Below, piece after piece: positions 33,763-44,845 of a stretch of DNA of 64,000 nucleotides. The notes under the pieces were generated by a model. That model saw only the letters and a list, made by a program, of their open reading frames with translations. It was not told where the DNA came from and did not search any database. Source of the stretch: Rugalucina vietnamica (lineage: Eukaryota > Mollusca > Bivalvia > Lucinida > Lucinidae); assembly GCA_964017185.1 (NCBI GenBank), contig OZ024878.1:3844151-3908150 (forward strand). Direction: 5' to 3'. How positions within the stretch are numbered: the first letter of the stretch is position 1; each line of letters begins with the position of its first letter. The position numbers were made by a program, and so were the translations under genes.

Positions 33763-34469
33763 GGCCGTCGTCGGCTTTTGAAAAGTGGTCCGGCCATGAA
33801 AGGTCAAAGACGTTTACGAGTGCCAAAGGCACGAGTAGGGGGAGAGCACGAGAGGGGGCGTTCCCCCTCTCGTAAGGGGGGTTCGGGGGAAAATTTTATA
33901 TTTCCGGACGTCCGTAGAAACGATTTTAATGCACTTTGAGACAATTTTTGAGACATGAAGCCATGTACTGGTCGAAAACTATGAGGCCTGAAATCTCATA
34001 CTCACAGGATTCCCCTTGCCTAAGGAACGCTCAGGGAATTCGAAAGACGCCAGTTGATTAGGAACCGGCGGTATATGTTCCATGATATAATAATAACATG
34101 CACGTTTTAACAAATTCTGGAATATGAAGAAAAATAACATTGCCAAAATTTTATACGTAAAAGATTTTTCGGCATTCTTGATTTAATGCAATAATAAACA
34201 GTGATTGGGTTACTGATAAGTAGACATTTCAACTGTGGAATACAGCTTAACACTTTAAAAATATTCCAAGATCACAGAGAATCAGTTTTATTCACAATGA
34301 ATAATGCACCTTCTCTTCAAACGATAATCCGTCAAAATCCAATAACATGACAATAACAGTCTTTAATACAGGAGTCATTTTCGTGATTGTTTTTATAACG
34401 ACCGTCTTTCACACCCTCGGGCAGATTCACTGAGCACGCTTAATATCGATTAATTGGGCCACCGCACTT

Positions 34470-34504
<35 letters not shown>

Positions 34505-34622
34505 ACAGGCAAACACGTTTTCGGCCGAATGATCGAAAATTGTCGGGTCCGGCCAAAACCATTTTCGGCCAGAAAAGTGGTCCGGCCATAGCCGTAGACC
34601 GGCCGGACCGCCGAGGACGGCC
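33763..34622. mobile_element. GGCCGTC TIR element
   Basis: Left end GGCCGTCGTCGGC...GTGGTCCGGCCAT and, inverted at the right, GGCCGTCCTCGGCGG...GGCCGGACCACTTTTC. Contains a GC-rich CTCTCGT palindrome (33846-33875) and an A tract (34470-34500). No transposase. Confidence 0.75.
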
Positions 34623-34739
34623 TTGACCTCTAGCCCCACCCCCTGGCATGAACCCGGGGATCCGATGCAATGGAATGAAAGCCAACCCTCCAAGGTACCT
34701 ATGGTCCAAGTTTGAACTCTCTTTGATAAGTACACTTGG

Positions 34740-36103
34740 CTCGACAATGGCGAATCACTAAGAGATCAAATGCTATAATTTTAAAGACGACCATGAGAAT
34801 GTTATTCTATTTGGTACTAAGAACATCTAACATGTCTCAGCTATACCTGTATACAGGAAAATAATAATTTTAATTCTTTCAATTTCCTAATGGGAGATAA
34901 CTCTTTTAATAAGATACCTCCCGCGTTAGACAATGGCGAACCAAACTCCACAATGGCGAATCAAATAGTCTATAGCCCAAAATAAGTCATTTAGAAGGGT
35001 ACTTTTGCACACAAATGGTGCCATCATCATGCGAAACTAAATGGTGTTCGATAATATTGTGTTAATTTGCGTTGATGCTTCACATTCGCTGTCAACAGCA
35101 CATCCATATACCGGAAAGGTCAATTATACCGATTTAAGCATGTCTTATTGCTTCAACAATTCAATGTAAGCCTAAAAGCAAGACGGTTTAACCACGACTT
35201 GCACCAATATAAGTTACACCATTGCCCAATCCCAACTGTTCCTGGGCGAGCCTTCCAAAGGTAGATAATCAGTACTTTGTGCACATTTTTTTCACCACAC
35301 CAAGTATGATTCGCTATTGTCGAATTTACATGTACACATTTCCACTCTTATATCTACCTTCAATGTTGAAACTTTTATCAAAAACAGGCATACTGCATAA
35401 ATAGGGATATAAGGCATTAAAGTAGTGCAAAAATAGTCATAATCAAATGCTTAGAAACCTGGTAAGAAACACATTTTATCTGAACGTCACTTTTTGCAGA
35501 ATAATAAACTAGGCATCTTATTTAGGGGGTCAAGCGTTTCAGCAACCCTGATTTTATTGTCTGGTGGATTTTTTTACTCCATTCTTTTACCAAACCTCAA
35601 CGCATAGATAAAACGGTAAATGACTGAGTTATATAATGAATAATATTTTGTCTAAGTTTCTAGAAATTCTGCAATATCTTTCAGTGATTTTTTTCGCTAT
35701 AGAACAGACGGAGTCGTTCCCAATGGCAAAAAGTATCTTTTTTTCCCAAATGCATGGTTCAAAATTCCCAATCTGAGAAAAGTTACTAATCAGGGTCACA
35801 ACTGCAACCATAATTTGTTCATGTACTGTTAAATAGTCAATTCATATGATATTTGTGACAAGAAATCACTATTTTCATGCATCCTAGTCATTGTTGTATT
35901 AGAAAACATATCACTGTAACTTTTTCGCTGTTTTTACCATTTTTACTGGTAAATGTCACTGATTTTCCCAATTCAGGGAAAATTTTTGCTATTTTTCCCA
36001 ATTGAACCGGTACTCATGGTACTGGTACCGTTCCCAAAATGCTGAAAAAAAATCACTGTCTTTACGAGTGATTCGCCATTGTCGATGATTCTCTATTGTC
36101 GAG
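34740..36103. mobile_element. CTCGACAATGG TIR element
   Basis: CTCGACAATGGCGAATCACT at the left; the inverse of GTGATTCGCCATTGTCGATG and CTATTGTCGAG at the right. Further ACAATGGCGAAYC copies lie subterminally (34930-34965, 35310). 1.36 kb, no recognised coding. It interrupts the composite repeat. Confidence 0.75.
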
Positions 36104-36306
36104 TTCATTGTAGTTGCCATGATCTGGACTGCTAGAAAACTTTGATGCAGTACAGACAATTTTTTACAGTGTTCTAGATATTAACCCCCAGCCACACCCC
36201 AGGGCATGGACCCAGGGGTCCGATAACATGTAATGAAAGCCAACCCTCCAAGGTACCTATGGTCCAAGTTTGAACCCTCTATCATAAGTAGTTGCCAAGC
36301 TGTGCA

Positions 36307-36492
36307 TGTAGTGTTGTTACTTATAGACTAGTATATCATACCATTTACATATTCATATTAGCCAAGGTTATAGTTCAATGTATCAGATTCTTATCCAGCA
36401 TGTTCTCAAAAATACTTCAGTTGCTCTGCGGGTTTAATACAATAAAGATCTATAGTAGTAGTATACATGTGTTAATTCTTTAATACTTTACA
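36307..36492 (+). repeat. 5' LTR
   Basis: 186 bp, starting TGTAGTGTTG and ending TACTTTACA; it carries AATAAA (about 36439-36444), a polyadenylation signal. Identical to 41257-41442. Confidence 0.95.
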
Positions 36493-36511
36493 TTGGCGAC
36501 GAGTGGAAAAC
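36493..36511 (+). promoter_or_regulatory. Primer-binding region
   Basis: TTGGCGACGAG directly after the LTR. The TGG pairs with a tRNA CCA end; the primer tRNA is not identified. Confidence 0.7.
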
Positions 36512-36609
36512 TTTTAAATTTGAGGAAGAGGAGAAAGCAGCAACTCCAGCTAATGACTTTAATTAGTAGAACTGATTAAGTGGACTTATTAGCTGTAAAA
36601 CTAGGAATC

Positions 36610-39600
36610 ATGGCCTCAGCCTTACCAACATTTCCACCGTTTAACATTCATGAAACTGCTTTGGATGTACACTGGCGAAAATGGATTAAACGTTTGGACA
36701 ATTTACTTGTTGGTATGGACGTTAAAGACAAGAAACGTCAAAGGGCTTTACTGCTTCACTACGCTGGAGAAGATGTAAACGACATATTCGAGACTCTATC
36801 AGACACAGGAGATGACTATGCGACAGCAGTCAAAAAGCTCACAGATTATTTCGAACCTAGAAAGAATACAGAATATGAAGTATACAAATTCCGTCAAGCT
36901 AAACAACAGACGGATGAAGGGATTGATGCATATTTGACTAGGCTTAGACAGCTTAGCATAAACTGTGAATTTGGTGATGTTAATAAAGAAATAAAATCTC
37001 AAATAATTCAGGGCTGTAGTTCAACAAGACTTCGTAGAAGGGCGTTACGAGAGGATCAGACCCTCGATGATCTTTTAAAATTGGCAAGATCTATGGAACT
37101 ATCAGATAAGCAAGCGTGTGAGATCGAACATACGGACAAACCGGAAAGTACAAATGCCGTGCGTGCTTTCAAAAAGAAGCATAGGACTGTAGACAAAAGG
37201 AAACACTTTCCTAAGTCACCCGAGTCAAAAACACCGACCAAGAAACAAACATGTAGGAATTGTGGAGGTGAATACCCACATGTGGACAGACAGTGCCCAG
37301 CAAAAGGAAAAACATGCCATGCTTGTAAGAAACAAAATCACTTTTCTTCAGTGTGTCGATCAAAAAGAAAAGGAAATCGGAGATCTGTCAATCAAGTTGA
37401 AAAGACCAATGCTTGTGACACTAGTAGCGATTCTGAGGATTATGTATTTGGAATGCAAGAGGAAGAAAATGTAAATGCAGTGAAATCTAAGCAGCCAAGT
37501 TTGAATGTGACAGTAAATGGATTAAATGTACGTATGTTAGTGGACACTGGGTCAAGCATAAATGTTTTGGATGAAAACACCTACCAGAAATTTCAGGTAA
37601 AACCCAAATTGTTAAAAACTGACACCAAAGTATTTACTTATGGCTCCAATACTAACTTTCCGTTGTTGGGAAAATTCATTGGGACTCTTGAAACACAACA
37701 CAAAATAACAACGGCGACCATATACGTTACAAAAGGTGCAAGTGGATGTTTGTTGTGTTATGACTCAGCTGTTGAACTGCAGGTAATTCCTGAAATCGCA
37801 ATGTTTTCATCTGACAACAATAAAGCTGAACAGTTATGTCAGAAATATTCATCAGTTTTCGAAGGCATAGGGAAATTGAAAGACGTTGAAATAGACTTAC
37901 ACGTTGACCCCAATGTACAGCCAGTACAGCAGCCTCACAGACGCATACCTTTTCATGTACGGAAAGATGTTGAAAAAGAGCTCAAAATCATGATGGAGAA
38001 CGATTTAATTGAAGAAGTCGATGGCGGTGCGACGCCATGGGTATCACCGATCGTGGTAGCACCTAAACCTAAATCACCGAACGAAGTTCGAATCTGTGTC
38101 GATATGAGGGAACCAAACCGTGCTATAAAGCGTACACGATACATAATTCCAACTGTGGATGACATTATTGTGGATTTAAATGGTGCGAAAGTGTTTTCGA
38201 AGCTTGACTTGGTCAAAGGTTATAATCAATTAGTCCTCTCAGAAAGCTCGAGGAATATTACATGCTTCACTACTCATGCAGGATTGTTTCGGTATAAACG
38301 ACTTTGCTTTGGAATAAATTCTGCAGCTGAAATATTTCAAAATACATTACGAAATGTATTACATGGATTAGAGGGTGTTAAGAACATAAGTGATGACATC
38401 ATTGTGTATGGAAAAGACCAGGCAGAACATGACAAAAGACTCGAAGCGGCATTAGCGCGACTTCAAGAAAAGAACTTGACACTTAATAAAAAGAAATGTG
38501 AGTTCAATAAGGATAAAATTGAATTTTATGGACATATTTTCAGTTCTGCAGGGATTTCGGCTTCGCCCCAGAAGGTGGACGCGATCAAAAACATGGACAT
38601 ACCAAGCTGTGTGTCCGAGGTACGTTCCTTACTTGCTATGAGCAATTACTTATCAAGGTTTATACCAAATTACAGTACAATTACTGCCCCATTAAGATAC
38701 CTCACAAGACATGATGTGCAGTGGCACTGGGAAACCGAACAAGACAGTGCATTTAATGAACTGAAACGTGTACTAACAAGTGATACGGTTATGGCATATT
38801 TTGACCCCAAGGAACAGACGGAGACAGTCTTATCGGTCGACGCTAGTCCTGTAGGCCTTGGAAGTGTATTAATGCAAAATGGCAAAGTTATTGCATATGC
38901 GAGTAGATCGTTATCTGACGTTGAGAAACGGTACAGCCAAACTGAACGGGAAGCGCTCAGCATCGTGTGGGCAATTGAACATTTCAGGTTATACTTATAT
39001 GGACATTATTTCACGCTAATCAGTGATCACCAAGCCCTTGAAATCATATTCAATAATCCGAAATCAAAACCACCCGCTAGGATTCTTCGCTGGCAGCTAC
39101 GTTTACAGGATTACAATTTCAAGGTTATTTATAAAAGTGGAAAATCCAACATAAGTGATTACCTGAGCAGACACCCAAACAAAGATCAGCTGATTTCTGA
39201 TAAGAGCAGACAGCAGGAAATTGCAGAATGTTATGTTAACTACTTGATAGACAGTAGTGTTCCCAAGTCAATGACCCTGAAAGAAATCTGCCTCAGTACA
39301 AATAATGATCATGAACTTCAAACGGTCATGCAGTGTGTAAAATCAGGCAGCTGGGATAAATCATATCAAAACAAAACTGTAGATACATTTTCCAGGTTAA
39401 AGAATGAACTCACTGTGGTGAAAGTGCAGCATGGAGAAATTTTGTTGCATGAAAACAGACTTGTTATACCAAATGAATTACAGACACGAGTAATTGAATT
39501 AGCTCATCAGTCACACCTAGGGATTGTTAAAACAAAACAATTGTTACGAGAAAAGGTGTACTTCCCAGGAATTGATAGGAAAGTAGAAGAATTGTGCCAA

Positions 39601-40551
39601 AGCTGCATACCGTGCTTAGCAGCCACACCCATGAAAACATCGGAACCGTTACAAATGTCAGATTTACCAGATGCACCATGGACAGTGCTAAGTATGGACT
39701 TTTGTGGACCGTTTCCGAATGGAAGTTATTTGCTCGTTCTAATGGATGAATATAGTAGGTACCCAGTAGTTGAGATTATTAACTCTTTATGTGCAAAAAC
39801 TGTAATACCGGTCTTGGACAAAATATTCTCATTGCTAGGTTGTCCTGTTGTGCTAAAGAGTGACAATGGCGCTCCTATGAACTCAGAAGCATTCAGAAAC
39901 TTTGCGAACTATATAGGCTTTGAACATAGGAAGATCACACCTCTATGGCCAAAAGCAAATTCAGAATGTGAAAGGTTCAACAAAACAATATGCAAGGCCA
40001 TTAGAGCAGCTTGTGTTGAAAACAGAAACTGGAAACAAGAAATGTATAATTTTCTGAGGAACTATAGAGCAACTAAGCATGCTACATTGAATAAAGCACC
40101 AGCTGAAATACTGTTTGGTAGGAACATAAAAACTAGACTGCCGCAGTTTGTACCCAAATCAAATGACAAGAAACTCAGAGGTACAGATAAGCAGAAAAAG
40201 CTGAAAATGAAAGTATACGCAGATGAACGAAATAATGCGAGAAAATCTAACTTGACAGTTGGTGATAATGTCTTAGTTAAGCAGCCAAAGGAAAATAAAC
40301 TGTCAACCCCGTTTGATCCTAAACCATATCAGATTACGAACAGGAAAGGTACAATGGTAACCGCTTCAAGAGAAGACAAGTCGATCACGAGAAACTCTAC
40401 GTTTTTCAAACCTATTCATGGACATGTACAGGTACCACCAACAAATGATGACAGTGACGATTTTACGGGACCCGCTGAAGGTGAAACCCTGAGAAGGTCA
40501 AACCGTGAGAGAAGACCACCCACCTATTTGGAGGACTATGTTACGACATAG
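36610..40551 (+). CDS. Gypsy gag-pol polyprotein (1313 aa)
   Basis: The start is taken as ATG 36610 (ATCATGGCC); the frame is open further upstream but has no earlier ATG. Order: Gag region (about 1-210); two CCHC zinc knuckles (CRNCGG...HVDRQC and CHACKKQNHFSSVC, about 215-249); aspartic protease VDTGSS (about 311-316); reverse transcriptase (about 440-640) with KLDLVKGYNQ and NISDDIIVYG, where ISDD replaces the usual YIDD; RNase H (about 740-850) with SVDAS, EREALSI and SDHQAL; integrase HHCC finger (about 965-1003) and DDE core (D1030 in SMDFCG, D1085 in KSDNG, E1121 in CERF, giving D-x35-E); and a PFDPKPYQI...GTMVTA GPY/F-like module near 1235-1262. No chromodomain. Gag and Pol share one frame without shift or stop. 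It provides all proteins for particle assembly, reverse transcription and integration. No stop or frameshift is seen. Confidence 0.95.
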   Translation: MASALPTFPPFNIHETALDVHWRKWIKRLDNLLVGMDVKDKKRQRALLLHYAGEDVNDIFETLSDTGDDYATAVKKLTDYFEPRKNTEYEVYKFRQAKQQTDEGIDAYLTRLRQLSINCEFGDVNKEIKSQIIQGCSSTRLRRRALREDQTLDDLLKLARSMELSDKQACEIEHTDKPESTNAVRAFKKKHRTVDKRKHFPKSPESKTPTKKQTCRNCGGEYPHVDRQCPAKGKTCHACKKQNHFSSVCRSKRKGNRRSVNQVEKTNACDTSSDSEDYVFGMQEEENVNAVKSKQPSLNVTVNGLNVRMLVDTGSSINVLDENTYQKFQVKPKLLKTDTKVFTYGSNTNFPLLGKFIGTLETQHKITTATIYVTKGASGCLLCYDSAVELQVIPEIAMFSSDNNKAEQLCQKYSSVFEGIGKLKDVEIDLHVDPNVQPVQQPHRRIPFHVRKDVEKELKIMMENDLIEEVDGGATPWVSPIVVAPKPKSPNEVRICVDMREPNRAIKRTRYIIPTVDDIIVDLNGAKVFSKLDLVKGYNQLVLSESSRNITCFTTHAGLFRYKRLCFGINSAAEIFQNTLRNVLHGLEGVKNISDDIIVYGKDQAEHDKRLEAALARLQEKNLTLNKKKCEFNKDKIEFYGHIFSSAGISASPQKVDAIKNMDIPSCVSEVRSLLAMSNYLSRFIPNYSTITAPLRYLTRHDVQWHWETEQDSAFNELKRVLTSDTVMAYFDPKEQTETVLSVDASPVGLGSVLMQNGKVIAYASRSLSDVEKRYSQTEREALSIVWAIEHFRLYLYGHYFTLISDHQALEIIFNNPKSKPPARILRWQLRLQDYNFKVIYKSGKSNISDYLSRHPNKDQLISDKSRQQEIAECYVNYLIDSSVPKSMTLKEICLSTNNDHELQTVMQCVKSGSWDKSYQNKTVDTFSRLKNELTVVKVQHGEILLHENRLVIPNELQTRVIELAHQSHLGIVKTKQLLREKVYFPGIDRKVEELCQSCIPCLAATPMKTSEPLQMSDLPDAPWTVLSMDFCGPFPNGSYLLVLMDEYSRYPVVEIINSLCAKTVIPVLDKIFSLLGCPVVLKSDNGAPMNSEAFRNFANYIGFEHRKITPLWPKANSECERFNKTICKAIRAACVENRNWKQEMYNFLRNYRATKHATLNKAPAEILFGRNIKTRLPQFVPKSNDKKLRGTDKQKKLKMKVYADERNNARKSNLTVGDNVLVKQPKENKLSTPFDPKPYQITNRKGTMVTASREDKSITRNSTFFKPIHGHVQVPPTNDDSDDFTGPAEGETLRRSNRERRPPTYLEDYVTT

Positions 40552-41256
40552 TGTGTGTACATGTATATAGTGTATATATTATAAGGACTTCTATAAGGAA
40601 CTTTTTTTGGCTTTGCAATATTTCATGGTGACCAGTGTTAGTGGGCACAATAATCCCAGGTACACCATTCTGGACACGTAGTCTGGACAAAATTGCAATA
40701 ATTTCATTTCTTTTAATTTCATAAATATTTAGAATAGTATATACGGTAGAAAGATGCAAAATTATTTCCTGTGAATCATTTAGAATTTTAGTTTACAAAT
40801 ATGTTTCATACATTAACTCTGGAACTCTGGAAATAAACAATGTTCAAGCAAGATGACATTATCGTATATTTGATCTAAAACATACTCCGATAATCTTTAT
40901 GTTTGCTTTCTGTTTATAATTTGTATTGCTGTCTTAGTGGATTATTATCTAGATTTAGTGTGTAATTGTAGACATCATAATCGCAAGTACAAACATTCTT
41001 TGGAATAAGTGTCTAAGATAACAGTATTAATGGCTTACTAAAATAACTTTCCCATGAAACTGATAAACCGCAAACTTGATAATTTTCTGACATTACAGAA
41101 ATTCGGTCGTGAACTTATCTAGGAAAATTATGGACTAAAAGTGGAGAGTACTTTTACATGACTGCAACATCCCTATGAATTTTGATACCAATCTGTTTAA
41201 TGCATGATATTTTATAATTTTGTTAAAGTGCAGTTTAATTCCAAGGGGAAAAGGGA
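40552..41256 (+). other. Gypsy 3' non-coding region and polypurine tract
   Basis: No env-like frame. The purine run AAGGGGAAAAGGGA at 41243-41256 immediately precedes the 3' LTR and would prime plus-strand synthesis. Confidence 0.85.
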
Positions 41257-41442
41257 TGTAGTGTTGTTACTTATAGACTAGTATATCATACCATTTACAT
41301 ATTCATATTAGCCAAGGTTATAGTTCAATGTATCAGATTCTTATCCAGCATGTTCTCAAAAATACTTCAGTTGCTCTGCGGGTTTAATACAATAAAGATC
41401 TATAGTAGTAGTATACATGTGTTAATTCTTTAATACTTTACA
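41257..41442 (+). repeat. 3' LTR
   Basis: Identical to the 5' LTR; followed by the GTGCA target duplication. Confidence 0.95.
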
Positions 41443-41565
41443 GTGCACTTCTAGAAAACTTTGACGCAGTGTGACGGGAACGGGAATGTGACTAAAATAG
41501 CTCTTTGCACTTCGTGCAGTCGAGCTAAAAAAGAGTTAAAGACCAGAAGTCCTGCTGACAAAATT

Positions 41566-41634
41566 CAATATTGGAAAAATAGGTAACCAGGTACCCCCCT
41601 CAGTGGGTTCTGGTTACCTGTATTTCCAATATTG
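41566..41634. repeat. CAATATTGGAAATACAGG palindrome, copy 1
   Basis: Arms CAATATTGGAAAAATAGG plus TAACC and its inverse around about 22 bases. A second copy of the same palindrome is at 48915-49001. Both are followed by AGGAACCAG.RGATAATGC, so this is a repeat family. Confidence 0.8.
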
Positions 41635-41697
41635 ATTTTTTAAAGCAGGGAACCAGCGGATAATGCAAAACTGGTGAGAAGGCAATGGTCGAAATTA

Positions 41698-42288
41698 CAG
41701 TCGAGTCCCGTAACATTGCGCGGCCCCCAACATTGCGCACATGGCATGTCAACCAGATTTCAAACAATATTGGACTACTAATATTATTTTCTCATATGTT
41801 ACACCAACGAGAGCGTAAAAGATAAATTTAAAGATAAAAAATGATTTTCCTTCCTCTCTGATTGAATAATTTAGTAGCATTATGTGATTTTGTTTAATTT
41901 TGAAATACTGTGTGGTGACATTTTTGTGCCACCATACACAGCATGATTTTCTTTGAACTTTCATGTTCGCAATTTGTCACATAGGTGTCATATGTATTAT
42001 CAGAAATACAATTGCTGTGGATGAATTGCAGGTTGCTATAACATATACATTTGATTTAGCAGTGCGCAATGTTGGGGGACAAATTGTCTCCATTTTTTTC
42101 AAGGGGGTGCATATGTTTAAGCCACAATATTTCTAAAGCTGACAGAAATGGCTAGCATTTCACGTTATGATATTTTTATTATTGAATCACTAAAACGTCT
42201 CATGGTAAGTGATGTTAGTCAGTGTTTATATTTGATGTCAGACCTGACATTAAATACCTTAGGTGCGCAATGTTACCGGACTGCACCG
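41698..42288. mobile_element. Tc1/mariner-like MITE, TA-flanked
   Basis: CAGTCGAGTCCCGTAACATT at the left and, inverted, CGGTGCAGTCCGGTAACATT at the right (about 20 of 24 terminal bases match). TA is on each side (41696-41697 and 42289-42290). 591 bp and no transposase. Confidence 0.8.
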
Positions 42289-42534
42289 TAAGCTGAAATT
42301 AGGTTGTGTGAGGATATGGCAACTGTGACAACTAACAAAGCAATTCATGTCTTTAGCGTATTTAGCAATATATTTATAGCAATACCTACCATTTTTCAAT
42401 TTAACAGCATTTTTCAGGCAAAACATTTTGCCTTTCCTTCACGGTTGCGCTTGTTTGCATGACAAGGGGAACGAGTTCGGACTAACGCCCGGGACCAAGA
42501 TCCGGCGCAATTTTCAAAGGTATCTGGATGTTTC

Positions 42535-43880
42535 ACGACCTGGTTCGTTCGCACTTAGTCCGTTCGCTACCTCAAATTAATTCGTTCGCTACTCGGTATT
42601 TTTCGCACCTTTTCTCACCTCCTCGACCCTAGTCGGTTCGCTACCACGATGATTTTCGCGGTTTCCCGTACAATGATGACCGTCAAGTATTCACTCACTA
42701 CTGAACCTCACAGCTTCCCGCCAATTATGACCGTTAATTATTCACTCAATACCAAACTTCACTGTTGCTAAGTAACCTACCCACGAGAAATTTTAAAATT
42801 ATGGGTTTTAAATAATTCAATTTTAGAATGTTTATATATTTATGTTTTAATGTTTTATATTTTATATATATTTTAAAAACAATGGGGAAACGGAAAAAAT
42901 TTTAATTGTATCTATTGTGCAATGAAAGTTACAGGCAGACAACATGTGGTCCAGAGCGATGGGTGTGGTAAGTGGCAACACCGTAAATGCAACACAGGTA
43001 AGGAACCTTTCAATACAGAAAAAGCACACGGCCCATGCAATATGCAGATATGTTTTCATCAGTAAAAATTGAAAATTTTATAAGATTTTTTCTTTTTGAT
43101 ATTTCTACTATTTTTATTCTCAAAACATGACCGTGGATACACGTTAGAATCGCCTCGGCGAGGCGGTTCTAATGAGTACCCATAATCATATAGGTAAACC
43201 CCTGTAAATACCACATTTATTTACTTATTTATTTCGTTCTTTCGCTCGTTCATTCATTCATTTGATTCCCTATATAGTTTATAATAAAAATATATGCTAA
43301 ATTACATCTCTTACCTTTTGAGATGTTTTAATCATTGCTCATGTTTTAAGCTTTTTATTCGGAGAATCATAATGTACATTTCTTTTTAACATGTTTAATA
43401 TATTTTATGCTAAAATTATAACCTCAATCAGTAGATCTCATCTTTTAATTGTCTAAGAAAATAGTAAAAAAAAATAAATAAAATGAAATAGATAATTATA
43501 ATTGTCTACATTGTATGTAAATATGTTTGTATGTAGACAATTGTCACCTCTAATCACCCTTTTAGGCTTCACCGATTATTATTTTATGTGTATTAAACCA
43601 TATTTATGAATATAAATATATAAATATATAAAAATATAAAATTTCTGTTTTACATATTTTCATGAAGCAAAATTAAATATGATATAGATCTATATGACTT
43701 CACTATCACTTCTATTACCTATTATTTATATTTTAGAAAATTTGGTAGCGAAAATGTCAGGTAGCGAAAATGTCAGGTAGCGAACGTGTCAGGTAGCGAA
43801 CATGTACAGGTAGCGTACGTGTTGGTAGCGAACAGGTCAGGTAGCGAACAGGTATAGGGTGCGAACAGGAAGGTCGCGAA
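42535..43880. mobile_element. GGTAGCGAAC subterminal-repeat element
   Basis: The left side has GTTCGCTACC/GTTCGCAC repeats on one strand. The right side (43738-43880) has eight clustered GGTAGCGAA/GGTGCGAAC motifs in the opposite orientation. Between lie AT-rich DNA and a 43130-43190 palindrome of the TACTCGTTAGAACC family. It is probably a DNA element with binding-site clusters at both ends. Confidence 0.65.
43130..43190. repeat. GTTAGAAYCGCCTCG palindrome
   Basis: CACGTTAGAATCGCCTCG / CGAGGCGGTTCTAATGAG. Same family as 44771-44845 and as single arms at 13173 and 62395. Confidence 0.75.
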
Positions 43881-44159
43881 TCGACCATAAATCATTTTCA
43901 AAAACGTATTTTATTTATAGACGAACTAGTTTTATACTTAGATTCCTTTATTCACTGGTACCCTTGCCCGAAAACACACCTCAGCGGACGCCAAATGAAA
44001 GATAAAAAAAGATCCTTTGGAAGCAGTGAAAACATTCAAGGGGAAAAACTATGTGCCATATAGTGCAAATTCGGGTAAAGAACCATCACCAGTGACCCTA
44101 GTGAAAATCTGTCACCAAAGTATGTCTATCTATTGGTCAAGGGTCAAGGGAGTGCAACA

Positions 44160-44740
44160 GTTAATGCGTGCGTTCGTAGTTTTACCAATAGTAAAAATGG
44201 TACCATTGGTAGAAAAATTCCGTTCAAGGTTTTACCAATGGTACCATTGGTAATGCCATTGGTACCAATGGTACAAATGTTACCAACATACGGCAGCAAA
44301 TAATGCAGACAGAATACAGCGAGGGTAATTCTACCAACGCGGGAAAAGTCACGTGATTCAAAATGGCGAGCCTAAAATATATATCATGGGTTTATTAAAT
44401 AAGCAATACTTTTGTCATGCATGCAAATCTAAATAAGCCGCCTCGTGGGAAAACCAACAATGTGGTTTTCGACCAGGTCCGACACAAACAGACCTGTACA
44501 GTCACAGAATAGAGCTAGAAGCTTGAAATTTCGGATTTAAGCAGAAGAGGAACTGTACTATCCGAGTAGCGAAAAAAAGGCGCTGATCAGCTTCGCAGTT
44601 ACTGCGAAGCTGATCTGCGCCTTTGTTTTCGCCTAGGCAGATTGTTGGTTTTCCCATGTGGCGGCTCAAATGTTATAAATAACACAATATACATGAAGTA
44701 AATAAGAAAGACATTTATATAGTAAAACTGGGGTTTACAG
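44160..44740. mobile_element. ACCAATGGT element, copy 2, with MITE inside
   Basis: The reverse complement of about 31020-31367, split by the TGAGCC MITE at 44434-44668. Copy 1 provides the unoccupied site (AAATGTAAATGTTATAA). Confidence 0.8.
44434..44668. mobile_element. TGAGCC foldback MITE (nested)
   Basis: Complete copy with core palindrome CAGCTTCGCAG...CTGCGAAGCTG. Comparison with 31090 shows that only about two A residues were duplicated at insertion. Confidence 0.92.
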
Positions 44741-44770
44741 GGGTATACCTAATTTTCTTATTTTTGTTCC

Positions 44771-44845
44771 AAAACATACATTGTGGGTACTCGTTAGAAC
44801 CACCTTAACGAGGCGGTTCTAACGTTTACCCACAATGTATGTTTT
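44771..44845. repeat. ACATTGTGGGTACTCGTT palindrome
   Basis: 31-bp arms AAAACATACATTGTGGGTAC... and inverse, 13-base loop CACCTTAACGAGG. Best-preserved copy of this palindrome family. The sequence to 45350 shows nothing else recognised. Confidence 0.82.

Larger units (their letters stand above)
36307..41442 (+). mobile_element. Complete Ty3/Gypsy LTR retrotransposon, Steamer-like in size
   Basis: Two 186-bp LTRs (TGTAG...TTTACA), identical by eye, enclose one long gag-pol frame. The element is flanked by the 5-bp duplication GTGCA (36302-36306 and 41443-41447). A primer-binding region starts at 36493 and a polypurine tract ends at 41256. Total length is 5136 bp. Size, short LTRs, single frame, 5-bp duplication and absence of env match the design of the bivalve Steamer element (about 5 kb, short LTRs), although relationship to Steamer itself needs phylogeny. 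Everything needed for mobility appears intact, so this is a recent insertion. Confidence 0.95.
30706..41528. repeat. Large composite AGAGCTGTC repeat, broken by five insertions
   Basis: Starts with the hairpin-like AAGAGCTGTCGCAGGACAGC and ends with TAGCTCTTTGCACTTCGTGC followed by AGTCGAGCTAAAA. Its own sequence is the ~125-bp satellite (31390-33310) followed by larger units carrying CCTCTAGCCCCACCCC, GGATCCGATG and CCAACCCTCCAAGGTACC at about 33420, 33580, 34620 and 36180. Insertions: 30853-31367, 32058-32480, 33763-34622, 34740-36103 and the Gypsy element 36307-41442. After removal of the Gypsy element the flanks join as GCCAAGCTGTGCACTTCTAG, as expected. Confidence 0.7.

Noticed and set aside
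36580-36609. Ten extra residues at the Gypsy N-terminus from a GTG start
   Set aside because: Eukaryotic initiation is expected at the first ATG, 36610.
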